Assembly: GCA_947475545.1 (NCBI GenBank)
Contig: CANJLL010000001.1
Location: 819,734 to 883,733 of the forward strand
DNA from: Chloroflexota bacterium
GTDB lineage: Bacteria > Chloroflexota > Limnocylindria > Limnocylindrales > CSP1-4
Reading direction: 5' to 3'
DNA: 64,000 nt
A program made the position numbers and the translations under genes. The notes below the pieces were generated by a model. The model was not told the origin of the DNA and ran no database searches. It saw only the letters and a list, made by a program, of their open reading frames with translations. This document shows, in pieces, positions 9,501-16,906 of the stretch (its first letter is position 1; each line of letters opens with the position of its first letter).

Positions 9501-9620
9501 AGCGTCCACGTCTCCAACATCCTGGGCAAGCTGGGCGTGGACTCGTGGGGTGCGGCGGCCGCCATCGCGTACCGCCTCGGTGTTGGGGCGGATGCCCCGC
9601 CGCCCCCGGGACTCGCCTAA
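6519..9620 (+). CDS. LuxR-family ATP-binding transcriptional regulator (LAL/MalT-like)
   Basis: 1033-residue signal-integrating activator. An N-terminal STAND-type AAA domain carries Walker A GEAGIGKT (about residues 54-61) and Walker B LVLVIEDVQWAD (about 170-180). A long Ala/Leu/Arg-rich helical TPR-like region spans roughly 400-930. The C-terminal LuxR HTH is HLTERELEVLRLVAGG...KTASVHVSNILGKL. Ser/Thr/Asp-rich direct repeats sit before Walker A. Such proteins oligomerise on ligand and ATP binding, and ligand and targets cannot be read here. GTG start at 6519 chosen from frame and the -10 nine nt upstream. The downstream neighbour is convergent. Confidence 0.88.
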   Translation: MAEILERRAFVGRAHELARLNRRLAAIGGSTAPAGATGPTDSTDSTGSTVIVAGEAGIGKTRLVARFLEDAAAAGAMVLQGSCLAVTANEIPYGPFIEILRRLVRTTPPERLPAVLGPARGELARLLPELAPRVVDLPPASGLDPMAQVRLFEPVVGLLGRLARAGVLVLVIEDVQWADRSTRDLVGYLVRALREERALVILTARTEGIRSDPAATAFLSQLERGQGVERIDLGPLGRADVAAQMAALLQQAPDGALVDRILERADGNPFFVEELVLATPGHPGGALPAVLRDVLAARVGGLSPATRDVLRVAALSGRRIDDDLLATALGIAPRVLAVALREAFDSGILVRVDTPSGPTSAFRHELLREAVDEEVFPAERVALHLAFAEALEGRHSGGRPVPPAELAYHWDRAGRPDRALAPLIEACLDAERVYAFGDALRLWDQARVACERAPSAATGLALDLAGILERGAEAAGLAGEYGHAVELVRAALEVVDQAVDPSRAAHLLGRLRWFLWESGDRVGATRALDASLRLIPRDPPTVALARALGQLAGLELRSQAYEAARAHAEEAMVVARAAGAPAEMALAMGVLGWAEAVFGDVDGGITRLREAASMAERLGSVEGIALAAGSLVSLLDRVGRPAEAIAAALDGYALVERLGVARSQGGLLLGFAARAQITLGRLDEAERSTHTGLALHPGGPAEVCLLVNSGRVHTYRGAFEEAGALLRRAREIDDGLGKTEFRVALLAAQVELAAWSGRPRDGRDAVSEALAIDPHAGPPEPDLAWVAVFGLRAEADLAEAARAAHDDAGLARSVAIGGQIIAAVSQAAETAGAYLPGEGARLRGLRALIAAEGSRIAGRDRAQDWSSVAAIYGSLGRTLPAGYAEFRSAAAALRDRGPREEAGRALASAHATATRLGALPLQTMVEDLARHARIEISGSRSSTASPGSDHRLGDAEPVASYHLTERELEVLRLVAGGWTNQQIGDRLFITRKTASVHVSNILGKLGVDSWGAAAAIAYRLGVGADAPPPPGLA

Positions 9621-9826
9621 GGCCGGAACGCTGGCCAATGTCGCGGGTCGCGCGACCGGCCGGACCCCGGCTCGCCTGACGTACGACGGCAACCCGGGAT
9701 GGTGGTGCTCCCCCTCGGCCTGGGCGTTCTGGTCACCACGGCCGCCCTCAACCGGCTGCTGGCCCTCGCGGGCGAGCGGCCGGTGGTGCACGTTGAGGGC
9801 ATCCCGCAGGGCGCGCCCGACCGCGA

Positions 9827-12800
9827 TCAGCCCTCCGCGATCTCGACCAGCCGGCAGAGCGCGTTGGCGAGCCGCATCTGGTGGGGCGTCCGGCAGCGCA
9901 CCCGCACCAGCTCCGGGCTGGCGACGACGATGGTCAGGCACTTTGCCCGCGAGGTGGCGACGTTCAGTCGGTTCAGGCTGTACAGGAACTCCATGCCCCG
10001 CGGGGCATCGGCGGCCGTGGAGCTGGCCATGGAGTAGATGGAAATGGGGGCCTCCTGGCCCTGGAACTTGTCGACGGTTCCGACTCGGGCCTTCGGCAGC
10101 CGGCGCGCGAGCTCACCCACCTGGGCGTTGTAGGCGGCGACGATCAGGACCCCATCGAGCGTCACGTCGACGGTGCGACCGAACCGATTGGTCCAGGTGG
10201 AACCGCTGTCGACAAGCGCAGCGACGAGCTCGGCGATGCGGTCTGCCTCCTCCGCGGAGCTGTTGTCATTGCCCGTGTGCTGCACCGGGATGAACCGGAC
10301 GCCGGTTCCGGTCAGCGGCCCGACCCCGTGCAGGGCCTGCAGCTCGGTCCCGGCCCGCGGTTCCAGCCGGTCCTCGTAGAAGACCTCGCTGGTGTACCGG
10401 CAGAGATCGGGGTGGAGGCGCCAGGTGTGATCGAGGAAGAGACCCTGCTCGCGCGGCATCGTGCTGGCCCCGTCCAGCAGGTGGGCGAGTGCCGAGCGAT
10501 CCGCGCCGGGCGGATGGGACCCCTTGAGCGGCTGGTCGAGCTGCTGCGGGTCGCCGAGGAGGACCAGGCTCCGCGCGGCCGGCGACACGGCGACCGCGTT
10601 GGCGAGGGAGAGCTGACCCGCCTCGTCGATCACGAGCACCTCGAGCGACTCGGCGAACTCCTCCCGCGACCAGGTCCAGGCGGTGGCGCCGACGACGTCG
10701 ACCGCGCCCGATCGGAGGGCGGTGAGGGCCTGTTCGTTGGTGCGGTAGGGCATGGCATCTGGGCACATCGGGTGCCCACTCATCTCGGTTCGCTGTCCCA
10801 CCCGAACCGGGCGATTGGCCTCCGCGGCCAGCTCGACGACCTTGTCCAGGAGGTTGCCGATGACCTTGTGGCTGTTGGCGGTGACGCCCACCTGCTTGCC
10901 CGCCGCCACGAGCGCCAGGATCATCTCGGCGCCCGTGTGCGTCTTGCCGGAGCCGGGCGGGCCCTGGATCGGCAGGCAGCTCTCGTCGAGGGCCAGGGCA
11001 AGCTCAACGGCCGCTGCCGAGACCGACTGGTCCGCCACAGCCAGGGGCTGGCCCGCGGCCTGCCCGACCCGCGGCGGCATCCGGCGCAGGAGGTCCCGGG
11101 CGGCGCGGTAGGGGCCGTCCGCGTCGATCCCATGCTCGGCGACCCACTCCCCCACCCGAAGCAAGCTCGCCCGAATCTCGGTGGTCCCGACCAGGTCGTA
11201 TGGGACCAGCGAGACCGGGTGGTCGATCGCACTGTCGACGCCACGGCGCAGGTCGATGGTCCCGGCCGCCTCGTCGATGGCGACCACCGACCCGGGCGAG
11301 CCGCCGGTCGCAGGATCACGCACGTCCCGGCTCACCTGGATGCCGTGCTCCTGGGGTGGGAACCGGTAGCGGTGGATTTTGGATCGCTTGACCTGCCCCA
11401 CGACCCCCAGGTACATCAGCCCGCCCATGGGCTCACGCTCGACGATCCGGTCCTCGTCGGTCAGGTCCTGCATCAGCCGGAAGTAGTTCCACCAGAAGCT
11501 CTTCTCTTCGCGGCGGTGCCAGGAGAGCAGCTGCGCCAGCAGCCAGCGGGCGTGCGCGTCGACGCCGGACGCGTCGACGCCGGACGCGTCGGCGCCGGAC
11601 TCCTCGTCGCCGTCCCCATCCGTCCCGACGAGCCGGTCGGCGATGGCCTGCACGCGGGCCAGCGCCTCGCCGAGCTCCGCCGGGGCCTCACCACTGCTGG
11701 GCTGGGGACGTGGGGCCGCCTCGCCGAGCTGGGCGGCCAGCTCCGAACGCCGCTCCTCGAGCCAGCCCCGGAGCTGGAGGGTGGAGACGACGTCGTCGTG
11801 GTTGTAGCGCTCGATCTCGTGGAGGGCCTCCTCGTCGTGCCCGCCATCGCCTGACACTTGCAGCCAGGCCTCGAAGGCCACGATGGATGACCCGGCGTCC
11901 TTCATGGCGATCTCGCGCTTGAAGCCATACAGGGGCTCCAACTTCTTGATGGAGTAGCTCTCGACCGACGCCCGGATCCCCTGGCGGACCGTCCGGTAAA
12001 GGTCGACGAGGATGTCGCCGCGGAGCAGCCGGTCCACCTGGGCCTCCCGCGTCCCGTGGCGACCCATGAGCCGGCCGAGGGCGGTGGGCTCGTACGGCGC
12101 GTAGTGGTAGATGTGGAGTCCCGGATCGTGCTCCAGCCGATCGATGAAGAAGTCCATCAACTTCTCGAAGGCGTGCTTCTCCCCATCCAGGGTGACCTGG
12201 CCGTCGTCATCACGCGCCCAGAAGGCATGGAAGGTGGGATTGCCGTCGGCGTCCGTGACGCCGGGCTCAAGAACGCCGAAGAGGTACTCCACCCCATCGT
12301 CGAACGCGTACGGATCGCCCTCGATGTCGAAGAAGAGGTCCCCCGGGCTGGGCTCCGGCAGGGAGAACAGGCCGCGGTTGGGTTCTGGTGATCCGTCCGG
12401 GAGGCGGGCCGGCGCGATCAGCTCGTAGAGCGCCCGGTCCTCGTCCTCGCCCTGGACCTGGAGGCGGGCCTGAAGGTGCACGCGCTCCAGGCTTGGTGCG
12501 TTGGTGTGTTCGAGTGGCGGATCCAGGGGAAGTTGGAGGCCGGCCAGTCCGCGGCGCGTCGGCACCCCGCGCGTCCGGAGCGCATCGCGCTGGCGACCGG
12601 AGATGCCGGCGACCCGCGAGAGGTCGTCGTCCGCGCTCCGGCGGTCGGCGCACAGCTCACTCCAGCGGCAGACATCGCAGTGCTCCACCGGGTCGGGGTA
12701 GGTCTCCCGTGGCGGGTATGCCGGCGTGGTGGCCGCCACGTGCTGCTCGAAGAGGCGCTTGGCCTGGCGGTAGTAGGCCATGTAGTCGGCCACCCGGTGG

Positions 12801-13357
12801 CGCTCCACCGCGCGGGCGCTGCCGCCGAGCGCGACATGCATCCACTCGGGCTGGAGACCCTGGATGACCGTCAGCTGTTCGACGTACGAGCAGATCTGGA
12901 GAAGCGCACTGGCCTTGGTGTGCCGGGCCAGCTTGGTGTCCGCGACCTCGTAGCTCCAGGAGCCCAGGAGGCTGGGGACCTCAACCCGGAGCAGGAAGTC
13001 CGCCAGGCCGAGCCAGCGGCCGTCGAAGAACGTGGCCTGGTAGATGACGTCGTCGCCGCGACGGATGGCCTCGGCCGTCTGGGCGGCCGCGCTGCGCAGA
13101 CGCTCGGCGCGGTCCTCGATCGAATCGTCGGCCGCGATGCTGGTGACGCGGCGGCCTGCGACCTCGAGGTCGGCAAGAAAGCGATGTTCGTGTTGCAGCC
13201 CACGCTGCTGGATGAGGTCAAGCTCCGGATCCGGCCGGATGGGCCTGATCACCAGCCGCTCCGTCCCGGCCAGCTCGAGCGCGGTCAGGTGCTCGCACGC
13301 AAGGAATCCGACGAGATCCGTCGCCGAGAACACCGGCTGGCCGTCGAGACGCTGCAT
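9827..13357 (-). CDS. TM0106-type RecB-like nuclease / RNase H-like / SF1 helicase fusion
   Basis: 1176-residue nucleic-acid processing enzyme with three modules. Residues ~1-260 form a PD-(D/E)xK RecB-like nuclease (EVADTKLA near 137) with cysteines CDVCRWSELC near 225 that, with CEHL near 21, would hold a 4Fe-4S cluster. Residues ~340-540 are a YprB-type RNase H-like domain starting FFDIEGDP. Residues ~780-1160 are an Upf1/Dna2-like SF1 helicase: Walker A GPPGSGKT near 800, Walker B VIDEAGQ near 909, GDPQQLDQP, and motifs V/VI VDKFQGQE and LNVATSRAK. All catalytic motifs look intact. Its role is unproven; repair or RNA/DNA surveillance is likely. A -10 (TAGGAT) lies 9 nt before the ATG. Confidence 0.9.
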   Translation of the reverse strand: MQRLDGQPVFSATDLVGFLACEHLTALELAGTERLVIRPIRPDPELDLIQQRGLQHEHRFLADLEVAGRRVTSIAADDSIEDRAERLRSAAAQTAEAIRRGDDVIYQATFFDGRWLGLADFLLRVEVPSLLGSWSYEVADTKLARHTKASALLQICSYVEQLTVIQGLQPEWMHVALGGSARAVERHRVADYMAYYRQAKRLFEQHVAATTPAYPPRETYPDPVEHCDVCRWSELCADRRSADDDLSRVAGISGRQRDALRTRGVPTRRGLAGLQLPLDPPLEHTNAPSLERVHLQARLQVQGEDEDRALYELIAPARLPDGSPEPNRGLFSLPEPSPGDLFFDIEGDPYAFDDGVEYLFGVLEPGVTDADGNPTFHAFWARDDDGQVTLDGEKHAFEKLMDFFIDRLEHDPGLHIYHYAPYEPTALGRLMGRHGTREAQVDRLLRGDILVDLYRTVRQGIRASVESYSIKKLEPLYGFKREIAMKDAGSSIVAFEAWLQVSGDGGHDEEALHEIERYNHDDVVSTLQLRGWLEERRSELAAQLGEAAPRPQPSSGEAPAELGEALARVQAIADRLVGTDGDGDEESGADASGVDASGVDAHARWLLAQLLSWHRREEKSFWWNYFRLMQDLTDEDRIVEREPMGGLMYLGVVGQVKRSKIHRYRFPPQEHGIQVSRDVRDPATGGSPGSVVAIDEAAGTIDLRRGVDSAIDHPVSLVPYDLVGTTEIRASLLRVGEWVAEHGIDADGPYRAARDLLRRMPPRVGQAAGQPLAVADQSVSAAAVELALALDESCLPIQGPPGSGKTHTGAEMILALVAAGKQVGVTANSHKVIGNLLDKVVELAAEANRPVRVGQRTEMSGHPMCPDAMPYRTNEQALTALRSGAVDVVGATAWTWSREEFAESLEVLVIDEAGQLSLANAVAVSPAARSLVLLGDPQQLDQPLKGSHPPGADRSALAHLLDGASTMPREQGLFLDHTWRLHPDLCRYTSEVFYEDRLEPRAGTELQALHGVGPLTGTGVRFIPVQHTGNDNSSAEEADRIAELVAALVDSGSTWTNRFGRTVDVTLDGVLIVAAYNAQVGELARRLPKARVGTVDKFQGQEAPISIYSMASSTAADAPRGMEFLYSLNRLNVATSRAKCLTIVVASPELVRVRCRTPHQMRLANALCRLVEIAEG
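11556..11600 (-). repeat. Three tandem 15-bp repeats inside nuclease-helicase gene
   Basis: Unit GCGTCGACGCCGGAC twice plus a one-base variant. On the coding strand it encodes a Val-Asp-Ala-Ser-Gly type linker between the RNase H-like and helicase modules; in-frame length change would be tolerated. Confidence 0.75.
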
Positions 13358-13366
13358 TGGCTATCC

Positions 13367-13372
13367 ATCCTA
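13367..13372 (-). promoter_or_regulatory. Leaderless -10 (TAGGAT) for nuclease-helicase
   Basis: TAGGAT ends 9 nt before the ATG at 13357 with no Shine-Dalgarno. Confidence 0.45.
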
Positions 13373-13600
13373 GCGAGAGCGGTCGCGATACATCACAACC
13401 CATGGCTGTGACAGCTATATGTCACGACGCGCGGCCAGGACGGCGCCGGCGCACGGCGGCCGCGCCCTGATCCCGGCTACCTCGCCGCCGTGGTGGACTC
13501 CCCACCGTCGATCTCGCGACGCGGGCCACGATCGCTGTCCGTGTGGCATCTCCCAGGCGCAGTCCGCGGCAACATCACCTTCACCGGGGGACTTGTGCCC

Positions 13601-13642
13601 GTGATTCACGAACCCCCGGCGGAAGGCCGCTGGTCTACTGGT
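13601..13642. repeat. Palindrome-plus-hairpin element, copy A
   Basis: CGTGATTCACG (11-bp odd palindrome) followed by AACCCCCG and a GC hairpin (CCGGCGG-AAGG-CCGCTGG). It overlaps the end of the polysaccharide-lyase gene. A near-copy with compensating differences lies at 15965-16009, downstream of tRNA-Lys. Position at two 3' ends suggests a terminator or processing element; there is no U-tract. Confidence 0.6.
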
Positions 13643-15260
13643 AGGTCAGGCGGACCGCCACGCCGTCGAGGTAGAAGGTGCGCGCGGTCGAGCTGGCGAT
13701 GTCGACGATGCGCAGGCGGAAGTTCGCCGCGCTGAAGTCGATGGCCGCCCAGGTCCGGCCCCAGGTGTCGGTGGCCGTGCCCAGGGTGTAGGTCGTCAGC
13801 GACGTGCTGAGCGTGCCGGTCAGCTTGCCGGCCGCCCAGCTGGTGCCGCCGTCCCAGGAGAGCAGGACGCAGAAGCGGGGTGAGCTGCTGGTCGAGCTGA
13901 CCCGGCCGCGCAGCTGGACCTCGACGCCGCGGATTGCGGGTGATCCCGACAGCCCGAAGCTGTAGCCGGAGACATCCTCCTTGTCGCGGCTGCTGCTCGT
14001 ACAGGAGGTGCTCGTGCTCGTCGAGGTGCCGCTGTTCGCGTCGCTCGCGACGGTCCCCTCGAACGCCGCCCACCAGTCGGCGGGGGCGGTCTCGTAGCCG
14101 TTGTTGTCGCCGGCGTTGCGGGACACCGCGGTCGCCGTCGTGCCGAACAGGAAGGCGGTGCTGACGATGGGGATCGGCGCCAGCGTGAAGTCCTGTGGGG
14201 TCGTCACGCCGGCGGTCACGCTTACCCCCGCGGGGGCGCTGGTCGTGTATCCGGTGGCTGATGCGGTGATGGAGTACACGTTCGGGGCCAGCCCGGAGAA
14301 GGTGTAGCTCCCGGAGGCATTCGTGCTCGTGCTCGCGCCGCCCAGGATGGAGACGGTCGCCCCGGACATCGCGGCGCCGGTCATGGCGTTGGTCACCTGG
14401 CCAATGATGCCGCCGACGGTGCCTGTCCGGAGGTACGACGGCCCCACGTCGTTCAGCGTGAGCGGCTGGTGCGTGGTGGCGGCGCCCGACAGCTCGTCGG
14501 CGCCGACGTCCTTCTGGGTCCGGTCCGAGGGCCGCGGCTGCCCCTCGACGTCGACCGTGAAGCTTGGGTCGTCGTTGAGCCCGGGGATGTCGTAGACGAC
14601 CGGATAGGTGGCGCTTGCCGCGTCGATGGCCGGACTGCCCGCCACCAGGCCCTGGAAGCCGTGCGCGTTCGGCGCCAGCCCGACGTCCGCCAGCGCGGTC
14701 GCCCCGCCGGCGGGGACGGCGATGCCGAGACTCCCGCGATGGATGTTCCCGGCCCAGGCGATCCCCGAGGCCGAGCCCGAGAAGAGGTTCCCGGAGGTCT
14801 TGGTCAGCAGGTTGTTGGCCCACGTGTTGCCGGTGGCTCCGCTGCCGAGGGAGATCACGTTCGGCTCGATGAAGGTGTTGTGGATGAAGTTGACGTTCTT
14901 GAGGTTCGGGCTGACGTAGTCGTAGGTGACGGCATTCATCGTGCCGCCCACGCCCGCGTACTCGAAGTGGTTGTTGTAGACCCAGATGTTGTTGGCTTCC
15001 TTGACCCGGATCCCGCCCGAGCGGATAAAGAAGTTCCCGTGGGCCACGTTGTCGTTCCCGTTCCGGAACACGAACATCGCGTTGGGGTTGTTGCGCATCG
15101 TGTTCCAGCGCAACGTGTTGTCCCTTGACTTGACCGAGATCGCCTCGCTGTCGCCCGGGCCGGTGTCCTCGAAGTAGTTCTCTTCGACGACGGTCCGCGA
15201 GCTGTAGGCGGATTGCGCGCCGTTGCCGATCCGGATCGCCTCGTTGCCGTTGTCCCCGCC
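13635..15260 (-). pseudogene. 3' portion of secreted polysaccharide lyase 6-like protein, after in-frame TGA
   Basis: This part continues in the same frame directly after the TGA at 15261-15263. It starts GGDNGNEAIRIGNG and carries most of the right-handed beta-helix of a PL6 (chondroitinase B/alginate lyase-type) enzyme, including the presumed catalytic Lys in ISVKS and Arg in FVFRNGN, then GGIRVKEANN and repeated NNHF/NTF turns. After the helix come a carboxypeptidase-regulatory-like Ig module (GQVTNAMTGAAMSGATVSI) and a C-terminal jelly-roll-like domain ending in VRLTYQ. Without readthrough, this half could only be made from an internal TTG at 15113, without a signal peptide. Pseudogene, natural readthrough or a sequencing error are all possible. 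Confidence 0.75.
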
Positions 15261-15827
15261 TCACCCCGGCATGTGCTGGAAAGAGTTGTGGCTGATCGTG
15301 TGGTAGCCGGGCACGGTGGCGTGGGGATCGATGTGGATCAGGTTGCCCTGGGGTGCGCTCGTCGGCTTGTTCTGGAAGTTCGACCAGGTCACCGAGTTGT
15401 ACTGGGACGGTGCCTTGATGACGATGTACTTCTGGGCCGAGTAGCCGTTGAAGTTCAGCTGCGTCAAGGTGTTGTGGCTGCCCGTGACCTCGATCACGAA
15501 CCCGGGGACGCTTCCCGAGGTGAACTGGAAGCCGCTGAACGTGTTGTAGCTGCCCGAGATCGTGATCGCGTCGCTGCCATTCAGGTAGACGCCGCCTGGC
15601 GTCTGGGCCTGGATGGTGATGTTGCTGGCGCCGATGCTCAGCGAGGCGTTCAGGTAGGTGCCGTTGGCCAGCTGGATGACATCGCCGGGGGCGGCGCCGT
15701 TGATCGCCGCCTGCAGCGCCGGGATCGAGGTGACCAGGCTGGTCTGCGCCCTGACCGGCTGCACGAAGAGCACGCCGATGCCGGCCAGGGCGAGAACCAA
15801 CGAGAGCGCGACGATCGACCTACGCAT
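15261..15827 (-). CDS. 5' portion of secreted polysaccharide lyase 6-like protein, ends at in-frame TGA
   Basis: 188 residues. The ATG at 15827 follows AGAGGATG. A signal peptide (RRSIVALSLVLALAGIGVLF, cleavage after VRAQ) is followed by the first turns of a parallel beta-helix (IPALQAAINGAAPGDVIQL, NGTYLNASL, GSHNTLTQLNF, NSVTWSNFQNK) and stops after HMPG. The next codon after the TGA resumes the conserved frame with no shift, so the intact gene would span 13635-15827 (about 730 codons). The N-terminal piece alone lacks the catalytic residues. tRNA-Lys lies upstream on the same strand. Confidence 0.75.
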   Translation of the reverse strand: MRRSIVALSLVLALAGIGVLFVQPVRAQTSLVTSIPALQAAINGAAPGDVIQLANGTYLNASLSIGASNITIQAQTPGGVYLNGSDAITISGSYNTFSGFQFTSGSVPGFVIEVTGSHNTLTQLNFNGYSAQKYIVIKAPSQYNSVTWSNFQNKPTSAPQGNLIHIDPHATVPGYHTISHNSFQHMPG

Positions 15828-15964
15828 CCGCACATCCTCTTCGGCTTGGCAACTGCCCCGGACGGCCGAGGCGGGCCATTCCTTGGTGGCCATCATCCGG
15901 CCGCCATGATCGAAGTCAAGGGGTCCGGAGTTCCTGGGGGTGACGCTGACGCCGTCTGCTACTC

Positions 15965-16009
15965 GTGAATCACGAACCCCCGACGGAGATCCGCCGGGGG
16001 TCTGCTGGT
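15965..16009. repeat. Palindrome-plus-hairpin element, copy B
   Basis: CGTGAATCACG palindrome followed by the hairpin ACCCCCGaCGG-AGAT-CCGcCGGGGGT, just 3' of tRNA-Lys on the minus strand. It matches copy A at 13601-13642 over the palindrome and the C-run, with hairpin pairing preserved by different bases. Probable tRNA terminator or a small repeated element. Confidence 0.6.
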
Positions 16010-16021
16010 GTCTGGAGTTGG

Positions 16022-16093
16022 TGAGCCCGGGAGGACTTGAACCTCCAACAAAGTGATTAAGAGTCACTTGCTCTGCCATTGAGCTACGGGCCC
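16022..16093 (-). tRNA. tRNA-Lys (anticodon CTT)
   Basis: The minus strand folds into a full cloverleaf: acceptor GGGCCCG/CGGGCTC with one G-U pair, D-arm with AGCTC...GAGC, anticodon stem AGTGA/TCACT with loop CTCTTAA, and T-arm GGAGG-TTCAAGT-CCTCC. The discriminator base is A and the 3' CCA is not encoded. Confidence 0.95.
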
Positions 16094-16167
16094 ACGTGCC
16101 GGGGATCGCTCCGCGGCCGACCCGAAGTCTACACAATGGGCGGGTACGTCGCAGGAGGAATGAAACC

Positions 16168-16893
16168 ATGACGGAGCAGCCGGCCACGCGCGAACGGGTC
16201 TGGGACCGCTTCCTCACCGAGCGGGACCGGGCGACCCTGGAGGCCACCGCGCACCGCGCGCCCGGGACGCGGCCCGTCCTGATCCTGATCGACTTCATCC
16301 GCTGGGTGTACGGCGACCGGCGCCAGCCACTGGAACAGGCGATCCTGCGCTGGCCCGGCAGCTGCGGCGAAGCGGCATGGGACGCCCTCCCCCACGTCCA
16401 GCGCGTCCTGGCCGCCGCGCGGGCCAACGGGATCCCGGTGATCCATACCACCCAGAGCGAGGCGATCCCGGGCTGGCGAGATCGGCCGCCGCTCGGAGCG
16501 CTGGACCCGGAGATGGCCGAGCGACGACGACATCGCTACGAGATCATCCCGGAGCTGGCGCCGCTCCCCGGCGAGGCGGTCCTGTACAAGACCGCGCCCA
16601 GTGCGTTCCACCAGACGTGGCTCATCCAGCACCTGCGTGGCCTGGACGCGGACACGTTGATCATCACGGGCGAGTCCACCAGCGGCTGCGTCCGGGCCAC
16701 GGTCGTGGACGGCAAGTCATACCGCTACCCCATCCTGATGCCCGAGGAGTGCGTCTTCGACCGCCACGAGGCGCCGCACGCGATCAACCTGTTCGACATG
16801 GAGCAGAAGTACGCGGACGTCCAGCCCACGGACGAGACCATCGCCTACATCGAGCGCATCGGTGCCGCCCGCCGGACCGCGCCGCGCCGCTGA
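16168..16893 (+). CDS. Isochorismatase-family cysteine hydrolase
   Basis: 241 residues. The cysteine hydrolase fold is shown by the triad Asp (LILIDFIRW, about residue 41), Lys (VLYKTAPSAF, about 141) and Cys (STSGCVRATV, about 174); the block ESTSGCVRATVVDG is typical of N-carbamoylsarcosine- or maleamate-amidohydrolase-like members, which hydrolyse a C-N bond. The ATG at 16168 has a full AGGAGG upstream, and TACACAAT (16129-16136) could be its -10. It converges with a flavin amine oxidase, suggesting nitrogen-compound catabolism, but the substrate is unknown. Confidence 0.85.
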   Translation: MTEQPATRERVWDRFLTERDRATLEATAHRAPGTRPVLILIDFIRWVYGDRRQPLEQAILRWPGSCGEAAWDALPHVQRVLAAARANGIPVIHTTQSEAIPGWRDRPPLGALDPEMAERRRHRYEIIPELAPLPGEAVLYKTAPSAFHQTWLIQHLRGLDADTLIITGESTSGCVRATVVDGKSYRYPILMPEECVFDRHEAPHAINLFDMEQKYADVQPTDETIAYIERIGAARRTAPRR

Positions 16894-16906
16894 ACCCCCC
16901 GCCCGA

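Noticed and set aside
15261-15263. TGA as recoded glycine (as in Gracilibacteria) or selenocysteine
   Set aside because: Many genes in the window end correctly at TGA, and no SECIS-like hairpin directly follows the codon.
13606-15264. 552-codon minus-strand frame over the lyase gene
   Set aside because: It is the +1 shadow frame of the PL6-like gene and encodes only Arg/Gln/His-rich low complexity.
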